A stretch of DNA of 64,000 nt from Ureibacillus terrenus (GTDB taxonomy: Bacteria; Bacillota; Bacilli; Bacillales_A; Planococcaceae): the NCBI RefSeq assembly GCF_006569205.1, contig NZ_VIGD01000005.1, positions 120,928 to 184,927 on the forward strand, in the 5' to 3' direction. Below are positions 45,426 through 54,169 of this stretch, piece after piece. The notes beneath the pieces are model-generated. The model had not been told where the DNA came from, ran no database searches, and saw only the letters and a program-made list of their open reading frames with translations. The position numbers and the translations under genes are program-made. Numbering within the stretch: position 1 is the stretch's first letter; every line of letters starts with the position of its first letter.

Positions 45426-45466
45426 GGCTGGGAAAGATCCGCGCGATGCTTCCCAGCCTCTTTTTG
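45426..45466 (+). terminator. Terminator of the small membrane protein gene
   Basis: GGCTGGGAA (45426-45434) pairs with TTCCCAGCC (45450-45458), followed by TCTTTTT. Confidence 0.75.
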
Positions 45467-45564
45467 CGGTGGTGAAGAATAAAGATACATTGACAATTCC
45501 GTCAATTTTCCCCTCTCATCGAAATGGTACAATAAAAGTAAGAAAAGCAAGGGAGGGTGTCCAA

Positions 45565-46029
45565 ATGGAAGAAAAAATGAAAGAAACAACATCTGGACAA
45601 GCAGTGGATGACATTGCAGAAGAGCTTTCAGACGTGCAAATGACCGAGGCTGCCGGGGCCGGACCGGTGGGAGATGAACCCGGGGATGAGGCAGCAGGAA
45701 ATGACGGTGCCCTATTTGACGGACAGGAGGTTGATGAGCAAACGGCAAAGGCTTCCGGCGAAAAACGGAATCGGGAACAAGTGCTCATCAAACATAAGGA
45801 AGTGCAAACCGTTCAGGAATTTGCGGAAACCCTTGAAAAAATCGCCCAAAAACTGAAGCAGGAAGGAAAATTCACCTTCGTCCAGGGCGCGGAACAAGTG
45901 GAAGTGGCGCCAAGCGATCAAGTGAAAGTGGATGTGAAATATAAGGTGAAAGGCGACAAACACGAATTTGAAATCGAATTCGAATGGTCTCCCGCCCTCA
46001 AAAAATCGGGCAAAATGTCAATTGAATAA
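45565..46029 (+). CDS. Amphi-Trp domain protein
   Basis: A 154-residue soluble, acidic protein. The first 70 residues are low-complexity Glu/Asp/Gly-rich; residues about 72-150 match the amphi-Trp domain (VLIKHKEVQTVQEFAETLEK; VDVKYKVKGDKHEFEIEFEW with the conserved Trp). Members are small conserved proteins of unknown function. AGGGAGGGTGTCCAA precedes the ATG. The next transcription unit begins only about 20 bp after its stop. Confidence 0.78.
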   Translation: MEEKMKETTSGQAVDDIAEELSDVQMTEAAGAGPVGDEPGDEAAGNDGALFDGQEVDEQTAKASGEKRNREQVLIKHKEVQTVQEFAETLEKIAQKLKQEGKFTFVQGAEQVEVAPSDQVKVDVKYKVKGDKHEFEIEFEWSPALKKSGKMSIE

Positions 46030-46047
46030 ATTTTCGCACAAAACGCT

Positions 46048-46075
46048 TTGAAAGCGGTTTCAAATCTGTTATAAT
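46048..46075 (+). promoter_or_regulatory. Strong sigma-A promoter with overlapping CcpA cre site
   Basis: TTGAAA (46048-46053) and TATAAT (46070-46075) are 16 bp apart. The sequence TGAAAGCGGTTTCA (46049-46062) fits the Bacillus cre consensus TGWAANCGNTNWCA at every position and covers the -35, the usual place for CcpA repression. The start of transcription would be near 46082. Confidence 0.7.
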
Positions 46076-46081
46076 ATAGTT

Positions 46082-46442
46082 AAATCATTCACATGCGATT
46101 GTAAGATGAATCATTCGATTCTCCTCTCTGACATTGGAATCAAAGCAAGTCGGTTGGGATGCGGCGGCTGCCATGCCCCGCAAGACTTGCGGGTACCGTA
46201 ACGGACTGAGCAGTATTTTAAGCAAGTGCAATAAGCAATCTGTTTTTCTCTTGAACAATCGCAGGTGAAAGGCTAATTGTTCATCCAGGAACAATGGCCG
46301 GTGAAAATTGGATTCGTGCATGCAATTGTCCCCTTATGCCAATTGTCGCATTTGAATGAATCCATATTTTCTCGTCCCCTAACCTTATAATGATTCTTTC
46401 AGCTCATTGGGAATTCCGTTCGCGGGATTCCCGCTTTTTTTT
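46082..46442 (+). ncRNA. Candidate structured small RNA, C-rich, CcpA-controlled
   Basis: About 360 nt lie between the strong promoter at 46048-46075 and a strong terminator at 46409-46442, with no convincing coding frame. Stems visible: GCAAGTC/GACTTGC (46145-46151 with 46184-46190), TGAACAAT/ATTGTTCA (46252-46259 with 46276-46283), GGATTC/GAATCC (46310-46315 with 46358-46363) enclosing CAATTG/CAATTG (46323-46328 with 46340-46345). The loop of the last displays TCCCCTTATGC; further C-rich tracts are CTCCTCTC (near 46123-46130) and GTCCCCTAACC (near 46374-46384). Such C-rich, anti-Shine-Dalgarno loops are typical of regulatory RNAs such as RsaI or FsrA in Firmicutes. It does not match 6S, SRP, tmRNA or RNase P RNA. 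Confidence 0.55.
46409..46442 (+). terminator. Terminator of the candidate small RNA
   Basis: GGGAAT-CCG pairs with CGG-ATTCCC around a TTCG tetraloop (46409-46432), followed by eight T. The remaining 46443-46638 before the macro-domain gene shows nothing. Confidence 0.85.
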
Positions 46443-46638
46443 GTGGGAAAACAGGTATGGGGATTGGGCTGCGGAAAGGGGGCACGTCGGCAAAATGCTT
46501 TTTCATTGCGGTGACAGAGTCCAAATCTTTTGGCGCCTGATCCCCTGCAACAGAATCGCCCTTTATCCGGCCAGCCTTTCAGCGGCGAGGGGCAAGGTGA
46601 AAATGTTTGGCGTTATGACAACGCAAACACTCCCGTGG

Positions 46639-47139
46639 CTAGCTTTTCAGCAGCGCTTTCCCCATTTGGAGCATGTCCTGGTCAATGACGGCGATGTATA
46701 CGTCCATTTCATTCTCTTTCAAAAATTCCTGGATGGCCGTGATGGCGACTTCCAGCGCTTCCCTTCTGGGGTATCCGAAAATGCCCGAGGAAATGACCGG
46801 AAACGCAATCGAGCGGCAGCCGTGTTCTTTGGCCAGTTTCAGCGATTCCTGGTAACAGGAGGCCAGCAATTCCGCTTCCTGTTGATGCCCGCCTTGCCAA
46901 ACCGGACCGACCGTATGGATGATAAACTTGGCCGGCAAGCGGAAACCATCCGTGATGACCGCTTCCCCGACAGGGCAATGGCCGATCTTGTCGCACGCCT
47001 CTTGCAGCTCCTTCGCACCGGCCGCACGGAAAATCGCCCCGCACACCCCTCCGCCCATCTGCAAGCGTGAATTGGCCGCGTTGACAATCGCGTCCACCGC
47101 CATGGTTGTAATATCTTTCTGCACGATTTGTAATGTCAC
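46639..47139 (-). CDS. Macro-domain protein (ADP-ribose / O-acetyl-ADP-ribose hydrolase type)
   Basis: A single-domain, 166-residue macro-domain protein of the YmdB/MacroD type. Substrate-binding motifs are present: VDAIVNAANSRLQMGGGVCG near residues 15-34 (Asn and the Gly-rich loop), HTVGPVW, and IAFPVISSGIFGYP near 110-123. Such enzymes hydrolyse O-acetyl-ADP-ribose or mono-ADP-ribosylated groups. The GTG start follows AAGGAGGAATTTCT. Confidence 0.92.
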   Translation of the reverse strand: MTLQIVQKDITTMAVDAIVNAANSRLQMGGGVCGAIFRAAGAKELQEACDKIGHCPVGEAVITDGFRLPAKFIIHTVGPVWQGGHQQEAELLASCYQESLKLAKEHGCRSIAFPVISSGIFGYPRREALEVAITAIQEFLKENEMDVYIAVIDQDMLQMGKALLKS

Positions 47140-47284
47140 AGAAATTCCTCCTTATGGTAAATGGATGGATTGTGGCTATAGCGCCTGCATTTTGTGAGAT
47201 GCGAATCATTCGCGCGAATTTGAAAACATTCTTTAGAAAGAAAGATTCTATCCGGGTCAACGGGATTCCTTCTGGAGAGTTCAT

Positions 47285-47760
47285 CTCATTTATGCCCAAG
47301 ATGCTTCTCCATCCGCCCATGTTCACTTCGTATATGCCCAAGATGAATCTCCATCTGCCCAAGCTATGTATCTATACGCCCAAGATGCTTCTCCATCTGC
47401 CCATGTTCACTTCGTATATGCCCAAGATGAAACTCCATCTGCCCATGTTCACTTCGTATATGCCCAAGATGAAACCTCATCCGCCCATGTTCATCTCATT
47501 TATGCCCAAGATGAAACTCCATCTGCCCATGTTCACTTCGTATATGCCCAAGATGAATCCTCATCCGCCCATGTTCATCTCATTTATGCCCAAGATACAT
47601 CTCCATCCGCCCATGTTCATCTCATTTATGCCCAAGATGCATCTCCATCCGCCCAAGTCCATCTCATTTATGCCCAAGATGCATCTCCATCCGCCCATGT
47701 TCACCGCTCATCCGCACATGCTAACCCCTCGAGGTCACAAAAGAAATTTCCATTTGCACA
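47285..47760 (+). repeat. 21-bp tandem array E with 42-bp dimer units
   Basis: About 21 units of 21 bp. Two monomers alternate, the ATGCCCAAGATGAAACTCCAT type and the CTGCCCATGTTCACTTCGTAT type, giving a 42-bp higher-order unit repeated about ten times with few differences. It lies between the macro-domain gene and the DUF438 gene (both minus strand). The flanking parts of 47140-47907 hold only the terminator below. Confidence 0.92.
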
Positions 47761-47865
47761 TGTTATCCGCTTATAAGCCAGTTAAATCTTCATCTGCGCC
47801 GTTTCTCCTGGTCAGCGCGCCCAATTCCGCCCCAGCCCTGCGAAAGAACGTCAATCCGTCTGCAA

Positions 47866-47897
47866 CAAAAACGCCAGGCACATCAAAAGTGCCTGGC
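47866..47897 (-). terminator. Terminator of the DUF438-DUF1858 operon
   Basis: GCCAGGCAC (47873-47881, preceded by a minus-strand T-run) pairs with GTGCCTGGC (47889-47897). Confidence 0.8.
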
Positions 47898-47907
47898 ACC
47901 TGCCGCC

Positions 47908-49152
47908 TTACGACAAAATCCGTTTTTCGCCTTCCAATGCCCGGATGCCGGAAATGTTTTGGGTGAATTCAAGGGTTCCCATATATTTGCCTTCTTCATC
48001 CCGCACCGCAAAATAGCGAATATACACAAACTTGTCCTTGAACGGAATCCAGAAATCTTCCACATCTTTCTTCCCTGATTTGAAATCCTCGAGCAGCTGC
48101 TCCACCACATGCACGCTTTGCGGAGGATGGCAGTTTTGCACCGTGCGTCCAATGACCGCCTTCGTTCTTGTAAAAATCCGTTCTTTTCCGTGGGAGAAGT
48201 ATCGCACAATATCGTTTTCATCAATAAACGTAATATCCACCGGCAGATGGTTGAAGATGGCTTCGATTTGCTTGACGGATAAAACACCCGTTTCGAAGCG
48301 GACATACCCTTCTTCCGGATGAATGTTTTCCTTTTTCTCAATCGGCAGCGGATGGCGGACAGGTTTCCATTCTTCCACGGAATCGATCAGGCAGTATCCG
48401 ATTTTATCACTTTCCTGGGCAATTTTTAGCCATTCATCTTCCGTCAGCTTTTGCAAAGCCATCGGGAACAGGATGTTTTCCTCTTTAAAAATCATTTCCG
48501 ACACTTCGCGCATCACAAATTCCAAAACTTCCAATACATCCTCCTTTTGGCCATCGTAGTCCAACAATTTGCGCTTCGCGTCCTTGATGCCTGCGCGAAT
48601 ATAATCATCGACGCCCCACATCACTTTGGTCGGGCCGTAAATCCCGTATTTCTCAAGATACGGGAATAACAAATTTTCTTTTCTGGAATAATGCTTATCC
48701 ACATCCCATAAAAGATTCAAGTCTTCAATCAATTTGAACCGGTTTTCGTCGGAATCGTCTTTCATAAAGCGCCCGGTATGCAGCTTCATTTTGAAATTTA
48801 CCAGGTAATCCAATTCTTTATTTTCCAGTTTCCACGTATGCACCGGATGGCCGGGCTGTTCTTCCGGTTTATCGGATCTATGGATGTCTTGTATGGATCC
48901 CTTAAACACTTCGGTGTGCACCGAACAGAGCCGGCGCACTTCGTCCACCGGAATTCCTTCCTCTTCCATCAATGCTTGTTCCATTTGGGAGATTTCGTCA
49001 ACCGTCACATCCCCCACCGCCCCCTGGAACTTGGCTTTCACTTCCTCGACAGATTTTCCTTCGTGGAGCTCTTTAATGATGTCCTTCAGCATTTTCTGCC
49101 GTTCATTTTTATGCAAAATCCCTTTTTCGCGGTTGTTGATGAGTTCGCTCAT
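47908..49152 (-). CDS. DUF438 / hemerythrin / PAS domain protein
   Basis: A 414-residue cytoplasmic protein. Residues about 10-80 are DUF438; residues 100-245 form a hemerythrin-like four-helix bundle with candidate metal-binding His and Glu (HPVHTWKLEN, HTGRFM, DKHYSRKENLLFPYLE, KEENILFPMALQKL); residues 280-405 are a PAS-type domain (NHLPVDITFIDENDIVRYFS). Relatives are linked to oxygen or nitric oxide sensing and repair. It lies 11 bp downstream of the DUF1858 gene, behind an FNR-type promoter. The ATG follows AAGGAGGATTCCC. Confidence 0.88.
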   Translation of the reverse strand: MSELINNREKGILHKNERQKMLKDIIKELHEGKSVEEVKAKFQGAVGDVTVDEISQMEQALMEEEGIPVDEVRRLCSVHTEVFKGSIQDIHRSDKPEEQPGHPVHTWKLENKELDYLVNFKMKLHTGRFMKDDSDENRFKLIEDLNLLWDVDKHYSRKENLLFPYLEKYGIYGPTKVMWGVDDYIRAGIKDAKRKLLDYDGQKEDVLEVLEFVMREVSEMIFKEENILFPMALQKLTEDEWLKIAQESDKIGYCLIDSVEEWKPVRHPLPIEKKENIHPEEGYVRFETGVLSVKQIEAIFNHLPVDITFIDENDIVRYFSHGKERIFTRTKAVIGRTVQNCHPPQSVHVVEQLLEDFKSGKKDVEDFWIPFKDKFVYIRYFAVRDEEGKYMGTLEFTQNISGIRALEGEKRILS

Positions 49153-49163
49153 GGGAATCCTCC

Positions 49164-49388
49164 TTACTTTTTTACGTTATAGCCATGCCTTTCAAAGGTT
49201 TCGACAATTTCATCCAGATCGATTTTCCGCATCCGCGCCCCTTTCGGAATGGTCATGATCCTGCCCGCGCTCTGAAGCATCCCCTGCTTGGTGATTTGTT
49301 CAAAGCCCAATTCTTTCATGATGCCGATGATGCGAGGGTCTTCGGTGCACAGTTCGTAAACCGTCTTGGATAAATCAATGGTTTTCAA
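49164..49388 (-). CDS. DUF1858 domain protein
   Basis: A 74-residue protein of the DUF1858 family (DLSKTVYELCTEDPRIIGIM, LGFEQITKQGML, MRKIDLDEIVETFERHGY). The family is commonly paired with DUF438/hemerythrin proteins and is thought to act with them in nitrosative or redox stress; its biochemical role is not established. The TTG start at 49388 follows GGGGTGATCGCAT. It is the first gene of the two-gene operon. Confidence 0.85.
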   Translation of the reverse strand: MKTIDLSKTVYELCTEDPRIIGIMKELGFEQITKQGMLQSAGRIMTIPKGARMRKIDLDEIVETFERHGYNVKK

Positions 49389-49496
49389 ATGCGATCACCC
49401 CGAATGAAATTTTATTATGAAAAGAAAATTATATTTTTAAATAAATAGGAATGTGTGAGGCTAAGCTGCATTTCGCTGAAAACAATTCTCACTGGT

Positions 49497-49539
49497 ATTA
49501 TAATCCGTCGTTTCTTGCGGCATTGTGATGTAAATCACT
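49497..49539 (-). promoter_or_regulatory. FNR/Crp-type site at -41.5 with TATAAT
   Basis: TGTGA-TGTAAA-TCACT (49524-49539) is a near-perfect Crp/FNR-family palindrome. A TATAAT is present on the minus strand at 49502-49497, placing the transcription start near 49490 and the palindrome centre at about -41.5, the standard class II activation position. It would drive the DUF1858-DUF438 operon under low oxygen. Confidence 0.65.
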
Positions 49540-49683
49540 TATGAGGATTTTTTTGTGGTGGCGAATCAACAAAAGAAAACCATGCCGGCACCGAATTATA
49601 TTTGCGGCGAAAAAAATTTGTATAATGCTCAAAAAAGCCTTGGCGGCGACAATCGCGTTTGCGGCGGAAAAATTGTGAATCCA

Positions 49684-49720
49684 CAAAAAATAGCCATGTC
49701 CGGTTCGACTGGACATGGCT
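49684..49720 (-). terminator. Terminator right of the FNR-type site
   Basis: AGCCATGTCC (49692-49701) pairs with GGACATGGCT (49711-49720); a T-run follows on the minus strand. It would end the decayed gene described at 49811-50080. Confidence 0.75.
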
Positions 49721-49810
49721 TCCGCACGATTGATGATTTCTTAAAAGAAAAGCAGCTTCCAATTGATTGCTTGTTGATTCCATTCAAAATCTATCATCAT
49801 GCACTTTTCA

Positions 49811-50080
49811 TCAACTATTCTCTTTTCTCAGCTTTTCCGCCTGCTCGACCCATTCATCGATTTTCCGCTCGATTTGCCGGATGCATTCTTCGACTTCATC
49901 TCTTTTCCGTTTCTCCAATTCCTTTGCCGATGCATAGAGAAGTTCTTTATAATCTTCGGCCAATCCAGCCACTTTTTTCCCTTGCTCATCGGTGATCCAA
50001 TCATGGGTTATATATACGTAACCACACTATGAATTAAACAGCGATTGAAAACTTCCTATATAATATTCAATTGTTGCCAT
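49811..50080 (-). pseudogene. Decayed small gene with in-frame amber stop
   Basis: On the minus strand an ATG at 50080 opens MATIEYYIGSFQSLFNS, then TAG at 50029, then continues in the same frame as CGYVYITHDWITDEQGKKVA and a charged helical C-terminus (ELEKRKRDEVEECIRQIERK) to TGA at 49811. Composition is protein-like throughout and a terminator follows. No ribosome-binding site was found and no family is recognised, so this is a tentative pseudogene. The rest of 49389-50287 holds no other gene. Confidence 0.33.
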
Positions 50081-50287
50081 TGGATTGGCGCATGGTTGTG
50101 AGCGGTTTCCGCCAAAGGCATGGGGGAGCCGAAAATGACAAGCCCCCCGCAGGAGCCCGGTTTTGTACGATGTTCACCGGATTGCGTGCGGTTTCCAGCA
50201 ATTTTTTGGGAATTTTCCCAATTATGCGCGCTTTCGAAGATTTATGCGCGAATGGACGCACCGCTAAGCACCCGGCTGCCGAAAATC

Positions 50288-51340
50288 CTACGAAATCCGT
50301 TTCAACACTTCCCCAATCACTTCTTCGGTCGTCGATGTTCCGCCGATGTCCGGGGTTTTCACGCCGGATGCCGTCGTTTCTTCGATGGCCTTCAACAAAT
50401 GCGCGCCCAGTTCATCGTAGCCCATATGGTCCAGCATCATCTTCGCGGTCCACAATTGTCCGATCGGGTTCGCGATGCCCTTTCCGACAATGTCCGGAGC
50501 GGAACCATGGACCGGCTCGAACATGGAAGGGTATTTCCCGTTCAAATTGATGTTGGCGGCCGGCGCCACGCCGATGCTTCCCATGATGGCCGCGCCGATG
50601 TCCGTCAAAATGTCGCCGAACAGATTGCTCGCCACAATCACATCAAACTGCTCCGGCTTCAGCACAAAAAAGGCCGCCAGCGCATCGATATGGTTGGATT
50701 CCGTCACCACTTCCGGATAATCCTTGCTCACTTCGCGGAACACCTTGTCCCAGAAAGGCATGCTGTAGACGATGCCATTGGATTTCGTGGCGCTCGTCAC
50801 CTTTTTATTGCGCTTCATCGCCAAATCAAAGGCGAACCGCATCGCCCGTTCCGTCGCTTTCCGGGTGAATACCGCATTTTGGATGACGATTTCATCCTCC
50901 CCGTGGTGGACGCTTCCGCCCGCCTCGCTGTATTCGCCTTCGCTGTTTTCCCGCACCACAATAAAATCGAAAGGCTCCGCATCCGCCAATTTGGACGGCA
51001 CGCCCCTGAGGCTTTTCACCGGCCGCAAGTTGATGACCTGCTCGCATTCCCGGCGAATCCGGATCAACAACCCCCACAAGGAAATATGGTCCGGCACAAG
51101 CCGCGGATCGCCCACCGCCCCCAAAAAAATCTGCTCGAAATTCTTCAGCGTCCCGATCCCGTCTTCCGGCATCATCTCGCCATGTTCCAAATAATACTCG
51201 CAGCTCCACGGAAACTCCGTAAATTGAAATTTGATCCCGCCATGAAGCTCCGCCAGCCGTTCCAGCACCCTCAACGAAGCGGGCACGACTTCCCTTCCGA
51301 TTCCGTCCCCCGGAATCACCGCAATCTCATGTACGTTCAT
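50288..51340 (-). CDS. Tartrate / D-malate dehydrogenase (YcsA-like)
   Basis: A 350-residue member of the isocitrate/isopropylmalate dehydrogenase family. The N-terminus IAVIPGDGIGREVVP, the metal-site region DIVVREN-type (FDFIVVRENSEGEYSEAGG) and FGDILTDIGAAIMGSIGVAP plus FEPVHGSAPDI are conserved. The RENSEGEYSEAG form is that of tartrate dehydrogenase/decarboxylase or D-malate dehydrogenase rather than LeuB. It oxidises hydroxy-dicarboxylates with NAD. The ATG follows ATGAGGGGATTGC. It is monocistronic here, with no leucine genes nearby. Confidence 0.87.
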   Translation of the reverse strand: MNVHEIAVIPGDGIGREVVPASLRVLERLAELHGGIKFQFTEFPWSCEYYLEHGEMMPEDGIGTLKNFEQIFLGAVGDPRLVPDHISLWGLLIRIRRECEQVINLRPVKSLRGVPSKLADAEPFDFIVVRENSEGEYSEAGGSVHHGEDEIVIQNAVFTRKATERAMRFAFDLAMKRNKKVTSATKSNGIVYSMPFWDKVFREVSKDYPEVVTESNHIDALAAFFVLKPEQFDVIVASNLFGDILTDIGAAIMGSIGVAPAANINLNGKYPSMFEPVHGSAPDIVGKGIANPIGQLWTAKMMLDHMGYDELGAHLLKAIEETTASGVKTPDIGGTSTTEEVIGEVLKRIS

Positions 51341-51467
51341 GCAATCCCCTCATTTTCATAAATTTTACAGAACTATTATAACAAATTAATTTGAAGGGAA
51401 ATGGCATTTCCAATTTTGAACAGGATTAATAAAAATGATGAAAAGCAAAAATAATTGGAAATTGGAT

Positions 51468-51955
51468 GATAGATCATCTTGGGCAGATGGAGAATTCCCT
51501 TGAGCAGATAATCATTCCTCTCGGGCAGATGGCGGTTCCCCTTGGGCGGATAGAGTTCTCCCTTGGGCGGATAGGAATCCCTCTTGGGCGGATAGAGTTC
51601 TCCCTTGGGCGGATAGAGTTCTCCCTTGGGCGGATGGCCTTTCCTCTCGGGCAGATGAGAGGTCATCTTGGGCGAATAGGGATTTTTCTTGGGCGGATAA
51701 CATTTCCTCTCGGGCAGATAAAACTTCCCCTTGGGCGGATAGAGTTCTCCCTTGGGCGGATAGGAATCCCTCTTGGGCAGATATGGATTCTTCTTGGGCG
51801 GATGGCCTTTCCTCTCGGGCAGATAAAACTTCCCCTTGGGCAGATGGAGTTCTCTCTTGGGCAGATAGGAATCCCTCTTGGGCTGATAAAGTTCTCCCTT
51901 GGGCGGATAGCAATTCCTCTTCGGCATTTGCAATTTCATCTTGCGAAAATAAAAG
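51468..51955 (+). repeat. 21-bp tandem array F (CTTGGGC family)
   Basis: About 22 units of 21 bp, consensus CTTGGGCRGATNNNNNTTCCN, the most regular array in the window; runs such as CTTGGGCGGATAGAGTTCTCC recur exactly. It lies between two minus-strand genes (dehydrogenase and the SLH/chitobiase fragment). The three reading frames through it are open and give 7-residue repeats (for example LGRIEFS), which are artefacts of the period. Confidence 0.93.
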
Positions 51956-52052
51956 AGAATCTTGTTCACTTAAGGCCCTGCCTTGCATTTAAAAAATTAC
52001 CTTATGCAAATAAAAATCCATCATATGCGCATAACCCCAAAACCACACAATA

Positions 52053-52084
52053 AAAACGGCGCAAGACAACTCCTGCGCCGTTTT
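52053..52084. terminator. Bidirectional terminator downstream of the SLH/chitobiase gene
   Basis: AAAACGGCGCA pairs with TGCGCCGTTTT around a 10-nt loop. Confidence 0.82.
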
Positions 52085-52107
52085 ATACAAATCTCTCAAA
52101 TCCTCTT

Positions 52108-52608
52108 TTAATCCAGATAAATTCCCACCCAAACAATGTAATGCCCGACAACCTTGCCGTCTCTCACGATGACTGCATTGATATCGGAATTTTCAATTGG
52201 TCCGGTGTATTGTGTAGCAGAATCAAAATCAATTTTGTCAAAGCGGATGTCCTGGTATGGTTCAAACAAATAAATGGTTGTCCCTTCTCCCGGAATCAGT
52301 TCAAGCGTCGCCTTTTCATAGGCTGAAACAAACTGTTCGATTATTGAAATTCCGTTCGCGTTGACATATGAATAGTGCGGTTTTGCTTCCTCCCCATTTA
52401 CCTTCAGAACCGGGAACGGATCCAAATTCGCCGCTTCATCGTCTACCACGTCCAATTCAACCAGCATTTCGCCGATGATAATGCCGTTTTTCAACGCAAC
52501 CGCATGCAAATAGGAATCATGATAAAGTTTAATTGGCCCATTATAGACAGGGCTGTTCAAATTCGCGTAATAGGAAGGTTCGCTCCTCAATGGATCATGA
52601 TATGACAA
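52108..52608 (-). pseudogene. C-terminal chitobiase-like part of the split SLH protein
   Basis: This 166-codon frame begins inside the end of the upstream SLH frame and reads SYHDPLRSEPSYYANLNSPV followed by YNGPIKLYHDSYLHAVALKN, the pattern of chitobiase/beta-hexosaminidase C-terminal domains. A second such domain with VIVRDGKVVGHYIV follows. It has no ribosome-binding site of its own. Removing one copy of the exact 10-bp tandem duplication TATGACAATA (52601-52610 and 52611-52620) joins it in frame to the SLH part (AVIHYILSYHDPLRSEPSYY). It is thus the 3' half of a frameshifted gene. Confidence 0.75.
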
Positions 52609-53617
52609 TATATGACAATATATAATGAATCACCGCCCCTTGATCCGAAAACAGTGTAATCGGATCCTGGGAGGAAACGGATATCTTTCCATATTGGACA
52701 GCAAAATGGTTATTTTTTACCGAATATTTTCCATTCGGCCGCTTTCCATTTATCTCAAGGACTGGAAGCTGCTTGTCAATTGCGTGTTTATCCGCTTCCT
52801 CTAAATCGCCGAATTCTATCGACGTGATGGAATAAATGCTTCCGCCGATCACTTTTGCTTTCACAGTTGCCCCTTTGAATGATTCTTTGCCGGATAAACC
52901 GAAGAGAGTCTGAAGCCTGCGTGGAATTTGATATTCTTTATTGCCGGCTATGATGGTATCCCCATTGATTTCGGAAATGTTGATTGTGGCATCGGTTGCG
53001 GCATTTTCGGCCCGGTAAACAAACACAACCATTTGTCCGCGTTTCACGCTATCCGTTCCGCTGAAGGTCGTCGGTGTAGTACCTGTCGTGATTTTGTATT
53101 CATATAAAGCTCGAATGTAATCCACATATTCTTTGTTTGTTAAATCGGTAAACGGTGTTTTCGTGCCGGGGGAAGCTTTGATATTGAAGGCGCGGGCGAT
53201 GATTTTCGCCATGTGATTCCGCTGTATCGGTTCATTCGGCCGGAATGTGCCGTCCGGATAGCCATGGATGATTCCTTCTTTAACCAATGCGGCAATGGCG
53301 CCGTAATATTCATTGGATTTGGAAACATCTTTGAAACCGGGATCTTCCACATCTTGCTTGTCCAAGTTCAAGACGTTTGCCAGGATTTTCGCCGCTTGTC
53401 CCCGGGTAACCGGCTGATACGGCCTGAATGTGTTGTCTTCATATCCATGGATAATCTCCCGTTCAACCAAGTCGTTGACAGCATCATAGAAATAATCGGA
53501 CGGACGAACATCATTGAAGAAAAAAATCGATATTGCATGCGACACCGACGGATAAATCCCCGCTATTCCCCCCGCAACGAACAAGGCAAGGAAAACATTC
53601 CTAATTTTTCTTTTCAT
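52595..53617 (-). pseudogene. SLH-domain protein, frameshifted before its chitobiase-like C-terminus
   Basis: A 340-codon frame with a signal peptide (MKRKIRNVFLALFVAGGIAG), three SLH repeats (about 32-210; IHGYEDNTFRPYQPVTRGQA, IHGYPDGTFRPNEPIQRN) and a C-terminal segment that begins a chitobiase-like fold (PITLFSDQGAVIHY). Reading then runs into ILSYIVIS and a stop because of the 10-bp duplication at 52601-52620. Restored length would be about 499 residues. The truncated product could still be exported and anchored. The ATG follows GAGGGGAGGATTTCA. Confidence 0.85.
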
Positions 53618-54163
53618 TGAAATCCTCCCCTCTGGATTTGTACGCCATTGATATCAGGTATCCGCCTATTCTCCTGTTATGTAATGACGGACAATTGAAA
53701 AATCTTGGGTGTTGCCGATTATGTTGAAACAGATGGAAACGGAATTCACCCTTATACGGCTCATTTTATTACTCAAAAGTAATATAAAAACAACAAAAAG
53801 CCCCTTATAGTCTGCGTTCAAAACATCCATGTGCCGAATAAAGCTTTGATGAATGTCCAATCAATCTGTTCCTGGAAGTAACACAGGTGTCAGTCGACAC
53901 AACCGCGAAATCCCCTTGTCCGATCAATCCCCCTTTCTAAGATAATTCTTAGGTCCATTAATTTCCTTATTTTGTTTAAAATTGTAAACTATTCTTTTTA
54001 TTTCTAATTTAATATCGTTCTTCTTTGAACGCAATAGTACCGGATAACTAATTTATAATGCCGGATCACCCGTATGCGGCCGGCTTTTTTTGTAATCTTT
54101 TGTGCAGGGGCTGGGGGTTCGCCTCTGTCCGCGTGAGACTGGCCTCTGTTTGGATAAGGGGAT
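53618..54163. other. Intergenic region; terminator-like hairpin near 54060-54092
   Basis: About 545 bp without a convincing gene. A GCCGG/CCGGC stem followed by seven T (about 54060-54092) would stop a rightward transcript, but no matching gene was found. No riboswitch was recognised. Confidence 0.4.
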
Positions 54164-54169
54164 TTGCAA

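Noticed and set aside
46171..46266. 31-codon frame inside the candidate small RNA
   Set aside because: No Shine-Dalgarno before its ATG and unlikely amino acid composition; the region is better explained as structured RNA.
46390..47070. 226-codon plus-strand frame
   Set aside because: Antisense shadow of the macro-domain gene.
47133..47966. 277-codon frame through array E
   Set aside because: Repeat-derived, runs antisense into the DUF438 gene and lacks a ribosome-binding site.
49555..49995. 146-codon plus-strand frame
   Set aside because: Begins at a poorly supported start, passes through a terminator hairpin and is antisense to the more protein-like frame at 49811-50080.
50288..51340. 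LeuB (3-isopropylmalate dehydrogenase) assignment
   Set aside because: The active-site region is of the tartrate/D-malate dehydrogenase type and no leucine genes are nearby.
51376..52053. Long overlapping frames through array F on both strands
   Set aside because: Same period artefact; the monomers vary without codon-level constraint.
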